From Acidipropionibacterium sp. (GTDB lineage: Bacteria; Actinomycetota; Actinomycetes; Propionibacteriales; Propionibacteriaceae), in assembly GCA_022647765.1 (NCBI GenBank), contig JALCLH010000005.1, positions 124,001 to 188,000 of the forward strand: 64,000 bases of DNA. Reading direction: 5' to 3'. Every line of letters starts with the position of its first letter. The first letter of the stretch is position 1. The notes beneath the pieces were generated by a model, which saw nothing but the letters and a program-made list of their open reading frames with translations, had not been told where the DNA came from and searched no databases. Positions 44,838-54,453 of the stretch are shown here, piece by piece. The translations under genes were made by a program, and so were the position numbers.

Positions 44838-46181
44838 TCACCGGTAGACGATGACCGGGGTCCCGATCGGGGCGTGATTGAAGACGTACTCGATCCCGCT
44901 CCAGGAGCGGATGTTCACGCAGCCGTGAGAAGCTCCGGCATAGCCGCGGGCGGCGAAGTCGGAGGAGTAGTGGACAGCCTGGCCGCCGCTGAAGAACATC
45001 GAGAAGGGCATCTTGGAGCCGTAGAGGGTGGAGACCCAGTTCTTGCCCTTCTGGAAGATCGCGAACCTGCCCTCACGGGTGGGGCTGGAGGCGCGGCCGA
45101 AGCGGGCGTCCAGGGTGATGAGGACCTTCCCGTTCTTCACCAGACGCAGCTTGCGCTCGGTCTTGGAGATGCACACCGTCAGCCCGGACAGGCAGCGCTT
45201 GTCGAGACGCTGGGGGCTGGCCACCGGCTTGCTGCGGGACAGGTAGCTGGTCTGCACCCAGGCCTTGCGGCCCTGGTAGTTGACGGGGGTGAACCCGCGC
45301 TGGGCGATCCCGATGGCCGAGACGTGGTTGCCCCGCTTCAGATTCGCGATGGAGCGGGCCGCCAGGCTCGGCGAGACATGCACCGGGACGGTGGCGGTGG
45401 CGTAGACGATGTACTTCTTGAACGGCGCCGGCTTGGGTTTGGGCGCAGGCGCAGGCTTCTTCGCGGTCAGGTACTGCGCGGAGATCCAGGCCGCCTTGCC
45501 CTTGTAGGTGACGGCGGTCCAGCCGTTCCTGGTGGCGGTGCCGTTGCCCGAGTTGCGGGTGCCGACGTAGTTGCCGCGAGACAGGGTGCCCAGGGACTTC
45601 GAGGAGGTGCCGGCGCCGGCCCGGACGGTGACGGTCGTGGTCGCATAGACCAGGCTCTTCTTGAAGGCGGGGGTGCTGGGTTTCGGCTTGGGCGCCGGGG
45701 CCGGCGCAGGCTTGGTGGCCGACAGTGATCCGGCGGGGACCCAGGCCGCCTTGCCCTGGTAGGTGACGGCGGTCCAGCCGTTCTTGGTGGCGGTGCCGTT
45801 GCCCGAGTTGCGGGTGCCGACGTAGTTGCCGCGAGACAGGGTGCCCAGTGCCTCCGAGGAGGTGCTGGCCGTCGATCGCACTGTGACGGTTCCGGTGGCG
45901 TAGACCAGGCTCTTCTTGAAAGTCTGCGTGGGTGTGGAAGTCGGCGTCTTGCTCGTGGTGGGCGCAGTCGGTGACAGCGTCGCCGGGGTGGACGCGGACG
46001 GCTTCTGGCTCGTCGAGGGTGCGGTCGATGAGTCTCTGGATGCCGCCGAGGGCGGTGTCGACGAGGCGTCACCCGGTCCTGCCGCCTGTGCGACCATCGG
46101 GCCCGACAGGGCCAGGGCCGCAGTGGTGATGGCGGCAGCGAGCCACCTGAGCCGACTGGTGCTCATCGACAAACCTTTCAT
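44838..46181 (-). CDS. secreted L,D-transpeptidase with three SH3-like repeats
   Basis: Peptidoglycan cross-linking enzyme, 447 residues. Signal peptide LRWLAAAITTAALALSGPMV with AQA cleavage site, then a Ser/Thr/Pro linker. Three SH3-like repeats follow: two near-identical units containing LGTLSRGNYVGTRNSGNGTA and one diverged (NLKRGNHVSAIGIA), joined by Ala-Pro-Lys linkers. The C-terminal YkuD domain has CISKTERKLRLVKNGKVLIT, FSGGQAVHYSSDFAARGY and the catalytic SHGCVNIRSW. Tandem paralogue of the next gene. The start is ATG 46181; ATG 46166 is possible. Confidence 0.9.
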   Translation of the reverse strand: MKGLSMSTSRLRWLAAAITTAALALSGPMVAQAAGPGDASSTPPSAASRDSSTAPSTSQKPSASTPATLSPTAPTTSKTPTSTPTQTFKKSLVYATGTVTVRSTASTSSEALGTLSRGNYVGTRNSGNGTATKNGWTAVTYQGKAAWVPAGSLSATKPAPAPAPKPKPSTPAFKKSLVYATTTVTVRAGAGTSSKSLGTLSRGNYVGTRNSGNGTATRNGWTAVTYKGKAAWISAQYLTAKKPAPAPKPKPAPFKKYIVYATATVPVHVSPSLAARSIANLKRGNHVSAIGIAQRGFTPVNYQGRKAWVQTSYLSRSKPVASPQRLDKRCLSGLTVCISKTERKLRLVKNGKVLITLDARFGRASSPTREGRFAIFQKGKNWVSTLYGSKMPFSMFFSGGQAVHYSSDFAARGYAGASHGCVNIRSWSGIEYVFNHAPIGTPVIVYR

Positions 46182-46316
46182 CGTCTGACCTCTCGAGGGC
46201 CAGACTTCTCCGCGATAGAGGGTCGCCGGCCGAAGGCCAGCACAAGGCAACGTACCTCATGCGGAGTCGATGGCGGCAATCGCCCAAGTCAGCGGCAGTC
46301 AGCTATCTGCAGCCCG

Positions 46317-47408
46317 CTATCTGTAGACGACGACAGTGGTTCCGACCGGTGCATGATCCCACAGGAACTTGATGCCGTCCATCGAACGGATGTTGACGCA
46401 GCCGTGGGAGTTGCCGTCGTATCCGCGGGCGGCGAAGTCGGAGGAGTAGTGGATGGCCTCGCCGCCGCTGAAGAACATCGCGTAGGGCATCTTGGAGCCG
46501 TAGAGGGTCGAGACCCAGTCCTTGCTCCGCCAGCCGATCTGGAAGGTGCCCTCCCGGGTTGGCCCCGCCTCCGAACCGAAGCGGGCGTCCAGGCTGATCA
46601 GGATCTTCCCGTCCTGCACCAGACGCAGCTCCCGGTCGGTCTTGGAGATGCAGATCACCAGGCCGGTCAGGCAGCGCTTGTCCAGGGCGACGCCGGGGGC
46701 CGGCGCAGACGCGCTGGGAGACGGCGTCGCGGGCTTCGGCTTGGTGGCGGTGAGGTATGTCGAGAGCACCCAGCCGGTCTGGCCCTGATAGCTGATCGAC
46801 GTCCAGTCGCCCGCGACCGCTCCCGCTGTGGTGACCTGCGCGTCCTTGTCCAGAGTGCCCAGCACCTCGGCCCCGGCGAGCTGTTGACTGCGCACATTGA
46901 GCCGGGTCGTGGTGTACAGGGTGCGGATCGGCGCCTTGACGGCCTCGGGCAGGGGGTCGGGCTTGGTGGTCGACAGGTAGCCGGCCGAGACCCAGTACTC
47001 ATCCCCGTCGTGGCGGATCGGGGTGTATCCGTCGCGGTCGGCGCCGGTCACGGTCACCTTGTCGGCGCGGGTGAGCTGACCGCTCACCTCGGCGTCCCCG
47101 CTGGCGCCCTGGCGCAGATTCAGCCGGGAGACCGTCACATAGGCGGTATAGGAGTCGAAGGGGGTCGGGCTGGGCGTCGTGGCCGACGGGGTGCCGCTCG
47201 AGGGGGTCGTTGCGGCCGGCTGCGTGGCGCTGGGCCGGGTCGAGGACGCCGAGGACGGGACGCCGCTCGCCGGGTTCGAGGGAGCCGGCGCCGGTGTGGC
47301 GGTGGTCCCCGAGGCGGCGGAGGCGCACCCGGCTCCGGTCAGGCCGATCGCGACCATCAGGCAGACGACGACCGCGCGGCGTCCGGTCCCTCTCATCGGC
47401 TTGTCCAT
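46317..47408 (-). CDS. lipoprotein L,D-transpeptidase with two SH3-like repeats
   Basis: Second YkuD enzyme, 363 residues. Unlike its neighbour it is a predicted lipoprotein: AVVVCLMVAIGLTGAGC gives a lipobox Cys near residue 28, followed by an Ala/Pro/Ser/Thr-rich stalk. Two SH3-like units (TVSRLNLRQGASGDAEVSG, TTTRLNVRSQQLAGAEVLGT) precede a YkuD domain almost identical to that of the upstream neighbour, with NSHGCVNIRSMDGIKFL as the active site. Catalyses 3-3 cross-links. The two proteins probably arose by duplication and act at different places: released or wall-bound versus membrane-anchored. Confidence 0.9.
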   Translation of the reverse strand: MDKPMRGTGRRAVVVCLMVAIGLTGAGCASAASGTTATPAPAPSNPASGVPSSASSTRPSATQPAATTPSSGTPSATTPSPTPFDSYTAYVTVSRLNLRQGASGDAEVSGQLTRADKVTVTGADRDGYTPIRHDGDEYWVSAGYLSTTKPDPLPEAVKAPIRTLYTTTRLNVRSQQLAGAEVLGTLDKDAQVTTAGAVAGDWTSISYQGQTGWVLSTYLTATKPKPATPSPSASAPAPGVALDKRCLTGLVICISKTDRELRLVQDGKILISLDARFGSEAGPTREGTFQIGWRSKDWVSTLYGSKMPYAMFFSGGEAIHYSSDFAARGYDGNSHGCVNIRSMDGIKFLWDHAPVGTTVVVYR

Positions 47409-47560
47409 CGAATGGCCTCCCCCTGGCAGACACGTCGGTCGCGGATATTCGCCCGACGACGTACTCGAACACGGTAACCGATGATGCCGCGAAGTCGCGA
47501 CACCATCGGCGGTGTGTGGTCGAGACCGTGCCGAATGTCAGAGCCCGAAAGCGGTGGGAA

Positions 47561-49423
47561 TCAGGAGTGCTTGGCGCGCAGCCGGGCCTTGGCCCGATCG
47601 TGCGCGTTGAGGCTCGTCTTGCGGATCCGCACGACCTCCGGGGTCACCTCGAGGCACTCGTCGGAGCGGCAGAACTCGAGCTGCTGCTCCATCGACATCT
47701 TGGTGGCCGGGATGAGCCGCTCCAGCTCGTCGCCGGTGGAGTTTCGCACGTTGGTGAGGTGCTTCTCCTTGGTGGGGTTGACGTCCATGTCGTCGGGCCG
47801 GGCGTTCTCCCCGACCACCATGCCCTCGTAGACCTCGTCGCCGGGGGAGACGAACATGGTGCCGCGCTCCTGCAGGTTGAACAGCGCGAAGGATGTGACG
47901 ACACCCTCCCGGTCGGCGACCATCGAGCCGGACTGGCGGGTGCGCAGCTCGCCGACCCAGGGCTGGTAGTTCTCGAAGACCTGGTTCATGATGCCCTGGC
48001 CGCGGGTCTGGGTGAGGAACTCGGTGCGGAACCCGATCAGGCCGCGGGCCGGCACCACGAACTCCATCCGGACCCAGCCGGAGCCGTGGTTGACCATGTG
48101 CATCATCTGGCCCTTGCGCAGGCCCATCATCTGGGTGACCGCGCCCATGAACTCCTCGGGGGCGTCCACGGTGACCCGCTCGAAGGGCTCGTTCAGCTTG
48201 CCGTCGATCTCGCGGGTGACCACCTGCGGCTTGCCGATGGTGAGCTCGAATCCCTCGCGGCGCATCATCTCGACCAGCACGGCCAGCTGCAGCTCGCCGC
48301 GTCCCTGCACCTCCCACATGTCGGGGCGGCCGGCCTCCAGGACGTTGATCGACACATTGCCGATGAGCTCCTGGTCCAGCCGGGCCTTGAGCAGGCGGGC
48401 GGTGAGCTTGGTGCCGGAGTGGCCCGACAGCGGGGAGGTGTTGATGCCGATGGTCATCGACATCGACGGCTCGTCGACGTGGATCAGCGGCAGCGGCTTG
48501 GGGTCGTCGGGGTCGGTGAGGGTCTCGCCGATGGTGATGTCGGGGATGCCGGCGACGGCGACGATGTCGCCGGGGCCGGCGGTCTCGGTGGGCACCCGGT
48601 CGAGGGCCTCGGTGATGAGCACCTCGGAGAGCTTGACGTTCTCGATCGAGCCGTCGCGGCGGCACAGCGCCAGCGGCTCTCCCTTGTGCAGCTCTCCCTC
48701 GACGATCCGGCACAGCGCCAGCCGGCCCAGGTAGGGGGAGGCGTCCAGGTTGGTGACGTGGGCCTGGAGGGTGGCGCCCTCGGTGTACTCGGGGGCCGGG
48801 ATGCTCTTCAGGATGGTGTCGAAGAGGGGCTGGAGGTCGGGGGAGTCGGGCAGCTTGCCGTCCTCGGGCTTCTCGAGGGAGGCGCGTCCGGCCTTGGCGG
48901 AGGCGTAGACCACCGGGACGTCGAGCAGGGAGGCGTCGTCGTCCTCGGAGAGGTCCATGAACAGGTCGTAGGTCTCCTCGACCACCTCGTCGATGCGGGC
49001 GTCGGGCCGGTCGACCTTGTTGATCACCAGCACCAGCGGCAGCTTCTTGGCCAGCGCCTTGCGCAGCACGAAGCGGGTCTGCGGCAGCGGTCCCTCGGAG
49101 GCGTCGACCAGCAGCAGGACGCCGTCGACCATCTCCAGGCCGCGCTCCACCTCGCCGCCGAAGTCGGCGTGACCAGGGGTGTCGATGATATTGAGGGTGA
49201 TCTCCTCGCCGTCGCTCATGGTGTGCTTGACGGCGGTGTTCTTGGCGAGAATGGTGATGCCCTTCTCGCGCTCCAGGTCCATCGAGTCCATCACGCGCTT
49301 CGCGACGTCGGCACCCTCCCGGAAGGCTCCGGACTGCCACAGCATCGCGTCCACGAGGGTGGTCTTCCCGTGGTCGACGTGGGCCACGATGGCGATATTG
49401 CGCAGGTCTTTGCGAACGGGCAT
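47561..49423 (-). CDS. typA: ribosome-associated GTPase TypA/BipA
   Basis: Translational GTPase of 620 residues. G1 [15 protein letters not shown], the switch region with [21 protein letters not shown]3 [16 protein letters not shown] and G4 [11 protein letters not shown] are present. C-terminal half: [40 protein letters not shown] and [18 protein letters not shown], all typical of BipA. I chose ATG 49423 (GGAGAG upstream); an in-frame upstream ATG would add a non-family tail. Role in ribosome assembly and stress adaptation. Confidence 0.96.
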   Translation of the reverse strand: MPVRKDLRNIAIVAHVDHGKTTLVDAMLWQSGAFREGADVAKRVMDSMDLEREKGITILAKNTAVKHTMSDGEEITLNIIDTPGHADFGGEVERGLEMVDGVLLLVDASEGPLPQTRFVLRKALAKKLPLVLVINKVDRPDARIDEVVEETYDLFMDLSEDDDASLLDVPVVYASAKAGRASLEKPEDGKLPDSPDLQPLFDTILKSIPAPEYTEGATLQAHVTNLDASPYLGRLALCRIVEGELHKGEPLALCRRDGSIENVKLSEVLITEALDRVPTETAGPGDIVAVAGIPDITIGETLTDPDDPKPLPLIHVDEPSMSMTIGINTSPLSGHSGTKLTARLLKARLDQELIGNVSINVLEAGRPDMWEVQGRGELQLAVLVEMMRREGFELTIGKPQVVTREIDGKLNEPFERVTVDAPEEFMGAVTQMMGLRKGQMMHMVNHGSGWVRMEFVVPARGLIGFRTEFLTQTRGQGIMNQVFENYQPWVGELRTRQSGSMVADREGVVTSFALFNLQERGTMFVSPGDEVYEGMVVGENARPDDMDVNPTKEKHLTNVRNSTGDELERLIPATKMSMEQQLEFCRSDECLEVTPEVVRIRKTSLNAHDRAKARLRAKHS

Positions 49424-49584
49424 GCAGGAACTCTCCGGATCGTTCTGGGGAGGTTGTGGGCGGATACCGATGGGCATCCCGAGCGATTGTAGTCGTTGTG
49501 GGGCGTGTGCCGGAACAGCGCCGTGCCGGGCGGCGTAAAGTGGCGGGTCGGTATGTGCACAGCCGGCAGTGAGGAGTTCTCCCG

Positions 49585-50769
49585 ATGAACAAGGTGAACT
49601 CCGCGGTCTGGGCGGTCACCGTGGCCTGCGCCTTCTCGTACATGGGCATCGGCCTGGTCGATCCGATCCTGCCGTCGATCTCGCGCTCCCTCAATGCCTC
49701 CCCGGGGCAGACCGAGCTGCTGTTCACCACCTATCTCTTCGTCTCGGCGATCGTGATGTTCTTCGCCTCCTGGGTGTCCTCGCGGATCGGCCGCAAGACC
49801 ACCCTGCTGCTCGGCCTGGCGATCGTGGTCGCCTTCGCCACGGCCTGCGCGCTGTCGGGGAATGTGAACCAGGTGATCGGCTTCCGTGGCGGATGGGGAG
49901 TCGGAAACGCGCTCTTCGTCTCCACCGCGCTGGCCACCGTGCTGGGGGCGGCGGCCGATCCGCACAGCGCGATCAGGCTCTACGAGGGAGCGCTGGGGGC
50001 CGGAATGGCTCTCGGGCCTCTGGTGGGCGGGCTGCTCGGCGGCATCTCGTGGCGCGGGCCGTTCGCCGGCACCGCGGTGCTGATGGGGGTCGGGCTGGTG
50101 CTGATCGCCGTCCTGGTGCCCCGGCCTGCGGCCTCCGCCCGTCCGCCCAGCCCGCTCTCGGCTCCGTTCAAGGCCCTGGGGGATCCACGGCTGCGGGTGC
50201 TGATGGTCGCCGCCGTGGTCTACAACTACGGCTATTTCACCCTGCTCGCCTACGCCCCCTTCCCGCTGGACGCCGCCTCCTCGAGGGCCGGGCGCACCTT
50301 CACCCCGCTGGATCTGGGAATGGTCTTCTTCGGCTGGGGGCTGCTGCTGGCCATCGGATCGGTGTGGGGAGCGGGCCGGCTGTCCCAGCGGTACGGCACC
50401 CGTCACACTCTGGTGGTGATGCTCTTCGGCCTGACCGTGGTGGAGGTCGCGCTGGCCGCCAGCCTCAACCTGACCGTCCAGGTGGTCGGCGTCATCCTCG
50501 GCGGCGGGATGATCGGCATCCTCAACACCCTGATGACCGAGCTCGCGATGGCCGCCAGCGACCTGCCGAGCGACGTCGTCTCCTCCAGCTACTCCGGGGC
50601 CCGCTTCGTCGGCGGGGCGATCGCCCCGGCGCTGACCGGCACCCTCTCGGCGATGTGGGGGGTGGGCGGTCCGTACTGGATCGGAGCGGCCTGCCTGCTG
50701 GTCACGGTGTGGCTGCTGTGGCTGGATCACCGGGCCGTGATGGGCCGGGCGGGATTGTTGGTTCACTGA
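49585..50769 (+). CDS. MFS transporter, DHA1-type efflux
   Basis: Major facilitator protein of 394 residues with twelve helices. The first helix region AFSYMGIGLVDPILPSISRS has the MGIGLVDPILP motif common in DHA1 exporters; the loop SSRIGRKTTLLLG is the MFS signature between helices 2 and 3; helix 5 carries EGALGAGMALGPLVGGLLGG, the antiporter motif C. Hence an efflux role (drug or sugar) is likely. Read divergently from typA. AGGAG precedes the ATG. Confidence 0.87.
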   Translation: MNKVNSAVWAVTVACAFSYMGIGLVDPILPSISRSLNASPGQTELLFTTYLFVSAIVMFFASWVSSRIGRKTTLLLGLAIVVAFATACALSGNVNQVIGFRGGWGVGNALFVSTALATVLGAAADPHSAIRLYEGALGAGMALGPLVGGLLGGISWRGPFAGTAVLMGVGLVLIAVLVPRPAASARPPSPLSAPFKALGDPRLRVLMVAAVVYNYGYFTLLAYAPFPLDAASSRAGRTFTPLDLGMVFFGWGLLLAIGSVWGAGRLSQRYGTRHTLVVMLFGLTVVEVALAASLNLTVQVVGVILGGGMIGILNTLMTELAMAASDLPSDVVSSSYSGARFVGGAIAPALTGTLSAMWGVGGPYWIGAACLLVTVWLLWLDHRAVMGRAGLLVH

Positions 50770-50793
50770 GGAGTCGACCCCGGCGGCCAGGGA

Positions 50794-51396
50794 CTACTCC
50801 CGGACGCTGTCATCCGCCCCGATCGTGGCGGCGATGTCCTCGGACAGGGGATAGGGCTCCTCGGCGGGTATTCCGGCCGGGTCGGGATGGTCTCGCAGCG
50901 CGTGGACATCGTCGGTGATGTCGGCGATCGCGATGATCCACTCGTCGAGATAGCCGCGCAGAGCGCTCCCGCTCAGACCCATCTGAAGGGAACGCCAGGG
51001 CAGCGGATTCAGTGCGAGGTCGCGTTCGGGGTCCCACTGGATCCGCACCGGGCTGGCCGTCTTCCGCTCCAACCACTGCCCACGATCGGCGTACAGGCCG
51101 GACTCGTAGTGACTCAGCACGGCGCCGGCGAGGGCTGTCTCGAAGCCGGCCCGCGTGATCCGGATCGCCAGGACGCGCTCCTGGCCGGGCTTGGTGGCCC
51201 ATCCCGACCGGTACATCATCCACAGGAAGGACGGCTTGATCCACGACATCCGGTCGGTCTTGAACGGGCTCACGAATGTCTGGGCCGCGACCGCCGCCCA
51301 GGCGATCGCCGGGGAGTATGCCTGATACACCGTGATCGTGCTCTCGTCGAAGAGGGCACGAACCTCCCGGCACGGCCGGGGTCTCGTCAGATTCAT
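50794..51396 (-). CDS. DUF4291 family protein
   Basis: Cytoplasmic protein of 200 residues. Recognised by EVRALFDESTITVYQAYSPA, the MSWIKPSFLWMMYRSGWATK block and VRIQWDPERDLALNPLPWRS, all conserved in DUF4291. Function is unknown in the family. Start ATG 51396 gives the usual N-terminus. Convergent with the MFS gene, with 24 bases between the stops. Confidence 0.85.
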   Translation of the reverse strand: MNLTRPRPCREVRALFDESTITVYQAYSPAIAWAAVAAQTFVSPFKTDRMSWIKPSFLWMMYRSGWATKPGQERVLAIRITRAGFETALAGAVLSHYESGLYADRGQWLERKTASPVRIQWDPERDLALNPLPWRSLQMGLSGSALRGYLDEWIIAIADITDDVHALRDHPDPAGIPAEEPYPLSEDIAATIGADDSVRE

Positions 51397-51439
51397 GACG
51401 TGGACCCTATCGGGGGCGGGCGGGCACGTCCGGCGTCCC

Positions 51440-51486
51440 AAGTCTGACGGCTTGTCGTGTGAACTCAAACGACAATCCGTCAGACT
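51440..51486. repeat. TCTGACGG palindromic repeat, complete copy
   Basis: Begins AAGTCTGACGGCTTGTCG and ends CGACAATCCGTCAGACT: two long stems around GTGTGAACTCAAAC. Nearly perfect hairpin of 47 bases with one changed base in the inner stem. Same family as 56781, 13926 and 59105. Confidence 0.75.
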
Positions 51487-51518
51487 CCACCCCTCACCCC
51501 ACCTCCGGCCAACCAGGA

Positions 51519-51707
51519 TCAGCGCCCGAACAGCCGGGCGAAGGGATTGGCGGGCCTGGCCGCACGCGCAGCCTGCATCTCGGCCTCGGTGTGCGTGCCG
51601 CCGCACCACTGGGCGGCGGGGACGGTGGCCTTCACCTGGGCGATGTGCTGGCCGCAGCCGGCCCAGGTGGTCTTGCCGCAGACCTTGCAGGTGACTGCTC
51701 GACACAT
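51519..51707 (-). CDS. small zinc-ribbon-like protein
   Basis: 62-residue protein, MCRAVTCKVCGKTTWAGCGQ at the N-terminus, then HIAQVKATVPAAQWC. Four to five cysteines and a histidine (CKVC, C, H, WC) could bind zinc. Similar short proteins occur across actinobacteria without known function. AGGAGATC precedes the ATG. It is divergent from the CoA-disulfide reductase gene, and the CsoR-type box lies 50 bases upstream of its start, so it may be co-regulated. Confidence 0.7.
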   Translation of the reverse strand: MCRAVTCKVCGKTTWAGCGQHIAQVKATVPAAQWCGGTHTEAEMQAARAARPANPFARLFGR

Positions 51708-51756
51708 GATGATCTCCTCATTTGTGGGCTCTATGTGGGGCTTCCGATGGACAGCT

Positions 51757-51774
51757 TATACCCCGGGGGGTATC
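51757..51774. promoter_or_regulatory. CsoR/CstR-type operator before the reductase-rhodanese gene
   Basis: TATACCCCGGGGGGTATC: ATACCCC and GGGGTAT arms around a short G-rich centre, the layout of CsoR-family operators. It is eleven bases from the GTG start and in the divergent promoter region. A related site lies before the regulator gene at 53754. Confidence 0.7.
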
Positions 51775-51784
51775 GTGTCCACAC

Positions 51785-53420
51785 GTGAGGATCATCATCA
51801 TCGGCGGAGTCGCCGCCGGCATGTCAGCTGCCACCCGTCTGCGCCGCCTTCAGGAGGACGCCGAGATCATCGTCGTGGAACGCGGCGAGCACGTCTCCTT
51901 CGCCAACTGCGGGCTGCCCTATCACCTGGGCGGAGTGATCTCCGACCGCTCGGCCCTGCTGCTCCAGACTCCGGAGTCCCTGGCCGCCAGGTTCCGCATC
52001 GACGTGCGGACCCGCACCGAGGCCACCGCCATCCACCCCCACGAGCGCACGGTCGACCTCCGTCTCCCCGACGGATCGGCCGAGTCGATGAGTTACGACG
52101 AGCTCATCCTGACCCCGGGCGCCGCCCCGGTCCGCCCGCCCATCCCCGGCATCGAGCACGCCCTGGTGCTGCGCGACGTCTCCGATCTCGACCGCCTCGT
52201 CGACGCCGCCGACGGCGCCCGGGAGGCCGTCGTCATCGGAGCCGGATTCATCGGCGTCGAGGTCACCGAGAATCTGCTGGCCCGCGGCATCGCGGTCCAC
52301 CTCGTCGAGGCCGCCGATCACATCATCGCCCCGCTCGACCCCGAGATGGCCGAACCGGTCCAGGCCCGGCTGCGCGAGGGCGGCGTCGACCTGAGACTGC
52401 GCTCAAAGGTGGTCGGAATCAGCCCCGACGGCGTCACCCTCGACTCGGGCGAGACGCTGCTCGGCGGACTCGTGCTCGCGGCCATCGGGGTGCGCCCCGA
52501 GTCCCGGCTGGCCGCCGAGGCCGGGCTGGAGGTCACCGGCTCCGGTGCCATCGCGGTCGACGAGCACTGGGCCACCACCGATCCGCACATCCACGCCGCC
52601 GGGGACGCCGTTCCCAAGATCGACGCGATCGGCGGCGGACCGGTCCTGGTGCCGCTCGCCAACACCGCCAACCGCGACGGCCGGCTGCTGGCCGACGTCG
52701 TCTCCGGGCGCCCCGGCGCCGCCCGGCCCACCCTCGGCACCGCCATCGTCGGCGTCCTCGGACTCCAGGTCGCCGTCACCGGCTGGAGCGAGACCCGGCT
52801 GCGCGACGCCGGCCGCCCGGTCCGCGTCATCCACATCCACCCGGTGAATCACGCCGGTTACTTCCCGGGCGCCACCGGGATGCGCATCAAGCTGCTCGTC
52901 GACCCCGCCACCGACCTCGTCCTCGGCGCCCAGGCGGTCGCAGAACAGGGCGCTGACAAGCGGATCGACGTCATCGCCACGGCGATCACCGGCGGCCTGA
53001 CGGCGTCCCGGCTGGCCGATCTGGAGCTGGCCTACGCGCCCCAGTTCGGCTCCGCCAAGGATCCGGTGAACTTCCTCGGCTGGGCCGATCGGAATATCGC
53101 CGACGGCCTGGTCCGCACGATCCAGTGGCACGAGCTGGCCGGCGCGATGACCGCCGGGGCGAAGCTGATCGACGTCCGGACCGCCGGAGAGCACGCCGCC
53201 CGGGCGATCGACGGATCGATCCTGATCCCCCTCGACGAGCTGCGCGACCGCCTCGACGAGCTGCCCGAGGGCGAGCTGATCGTGCACTGCGCGGCCGGCC
53301 TGCGCAGCTACATCGCCGCCCGGATCATCGCCCAGCACGGCCGGACCGGTCCGCAGTCTGGACGGCGGTTTCGCCACCTGGGCAGATGGCATGGCCGCGA
53401 GAGGGCAGAGGCAGGGGTAG
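51785..53420 (+). CDS. CoA-disulfide/persulfide reductase with C-terminal rhodanese domain, one frameshift
   Basis: FAD enzyme of 544 residues when repaired. Motifs: FAD site IIIIGGVAAGMSAATRLRRL, the redox Cys in VSFANCGLPYHLGG, NAD(P) site AVVIGAGFIGVEVTENLLAR and the second FAD motif HIHAAGDAV. The C-terminal rhodanese domain has LIDVRTAGEHAARAIDGSIL and the active-site loop HCAAGLRSY. In firmicutes such fusions (CoADR-RHD) reduce CoA persulfide and are controlled by CstR; here the CstR-like gene is adjacent. One extra base near 53348 shifts the last 24 codons; repaired they read TVRSLDGGFATWADGMAARG. The GTG start may be leaderless. Confidence 0.87.
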
Positions 53421-53445
53421 TCGGGGGAAGCCGCCGGGCCGAATC

Positions 53446-53709
53446 TCAGGCCAGGGACAGGAAGAGCTTCTCCAGCCCGGCGAGATCCTCCTCGCAGTCC
53501 TGGCCGCCACTGGCGATGCAGGTGCGCACCCCCGAGGAGACCAGGGCGAACCCGGCCCGGTCGACGGCCTTGCCGATCGCGGCCAGCTGGGTGACGATCT
53601 CATTGCACTCGCGGCCCTCCTCGATCATCGTGATGACGCCGCCGATCTGGCCCTGGGCGCGGCGCAGGCGGGTGATGACGGGCTTGAGCTCATCGGGATC
53701 GAGTTTCAT
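53446..53709 (-). CDS. CsoR/FrmR-family repressor, CstR-like
   Basis: All-helical DNA-binding repressor of 87 residues. Family core: LKPVITRLRRAQGQIGGVIT. The first conserved Cys is in GRECNEIVTQ and the second in GVRTCIAS. Copper-sensing CsoR has a His four residues before the second Cys (HLETC in M. tuberculosis); here that position is Gly (GVRTC), so copper ligation is unlikely and a thiol-based persulfide sensor like CstR fits better. Two operator-like sequences are near: one before this gene and one before the reductase-rhodanese gene. Convergent with that gene, 25 bases apart. Confidence 0.85.
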   Translation of the reverse strand: MKLDPDELKPVITRLRRAQGQIGGVITMIEEGRECNEIVTQLAAIGKAVDRAGFALVSSGVRTCIASGGQDCEEDLAGLEKLFLSLA

Positions 53710-53753
53710 GGGTCTCTCCTGGTCCGGGGTGGGGTCTCGAAGTCTAGCCGCGG

Positions 53754-53769
53754 ATACCCCCAGGGGTGT
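53754..53769. promoter_or_regulatory. CsoR/CstR-type operator before the repressor gene
   Basis: ATACCCCCAGGGGTGT, nearly palindromic, like the box at 51757. It lies about 45 bases before the repressor start and 56 before the divergent DUF3151 gene, suggesting self-regulation. Confidence 0.6.
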
Positions 53770-53824
53770 TCGTGGAGGCCCCGGGGGCGAGACGCCGTTC
53801 GCGCGGTGGCCCTAGTCTGTCCCT

Positions 53825-54412
53825 ATGGCAGAAGAGCAGATGCATCCGAACCAGGTGGGGGATGCGGCCCCCGGGACCCGGCTTCCGGAGGACCCGGCCA
53901 TCGCGGAACTGGCCGATCACGGCCGCGAGGACTTCCTGGCGGTGCTGCGCGACCATCCCGCGTCCAGCCTGTGCTGGGCGCTGCTGGCCGAGGGGGCACT
54001 GCTGGCCGGCACCGAGGAGGCCGATGTCGCCGGATATGCCTACGCCGTCACCGGCGTCCACCAGGGGATGGACGCCCTGCGCCGGAGTGGTTGGAATGAG
54101 GAGGCGGACGAGGCGGGAACCATCCCCTGGGAGCATCTCGCCAACCAGGGATTCCTCCGCTGTGTGTGGGCGCGCTCGGTGGCCGCCGGCCGGATCGGCC
54201 AGGACGAGGAGGCCCGGCACTGGGAGGAGTTCCTGCACCGGGTGAGCGAGTCCGGCTGGCAGGCGCTGCACACCACCCTGTCACTGCCCGATGAGGCCGA
54301 TACCGGCAATGGCGTCGATGTTGCCGATAGCGAGGACATCGACGGCGTACCGCGAGATGATGAGGAGCAGACCACCGCCGCGGAGCCGGTCGGCAGCACG
54401 TTTCAGGGTTGA
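53825..54412 (+). CDS. DUF3151 family protein
   Basis: Soluble protein of 195 residues typical of actinobacteria. The family core is PASSLCWALLAEGALLAGTE, YAYAVTGVHQGMDALRRSGW and the PWEHLANQGFLRCVWARSVA block. The last 45 residues are acidic and low in complexity (ADTGNGVDVADSEDIDGVPR). Function unknown; the gene is often close to purA, as here (1 kb away). No signal peptide or membrane segment. Confidence 0.87.
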   Translation: MAEEQMHPNQVGDAAPGTRLPEDPAIAELADHGREDFLAVLRDHPASSLCWALLAEGALLAGTEEADVAGYAYAVTGVHQGMDALRRSGWNEEADEAGTIPWEHLANQGFLRCVWARSVAAGRIGQDEEARHWEEFLHRVSESGWQALHTTLSLPDEADTGNGVDVADSEDIDGVPRDDEEQTTAAEPVGSTFQG

Positions 54413-54453
54413 GCCGCCTGGCATCTCAAGGATTGGCATCTCAAGGAGGAGAT

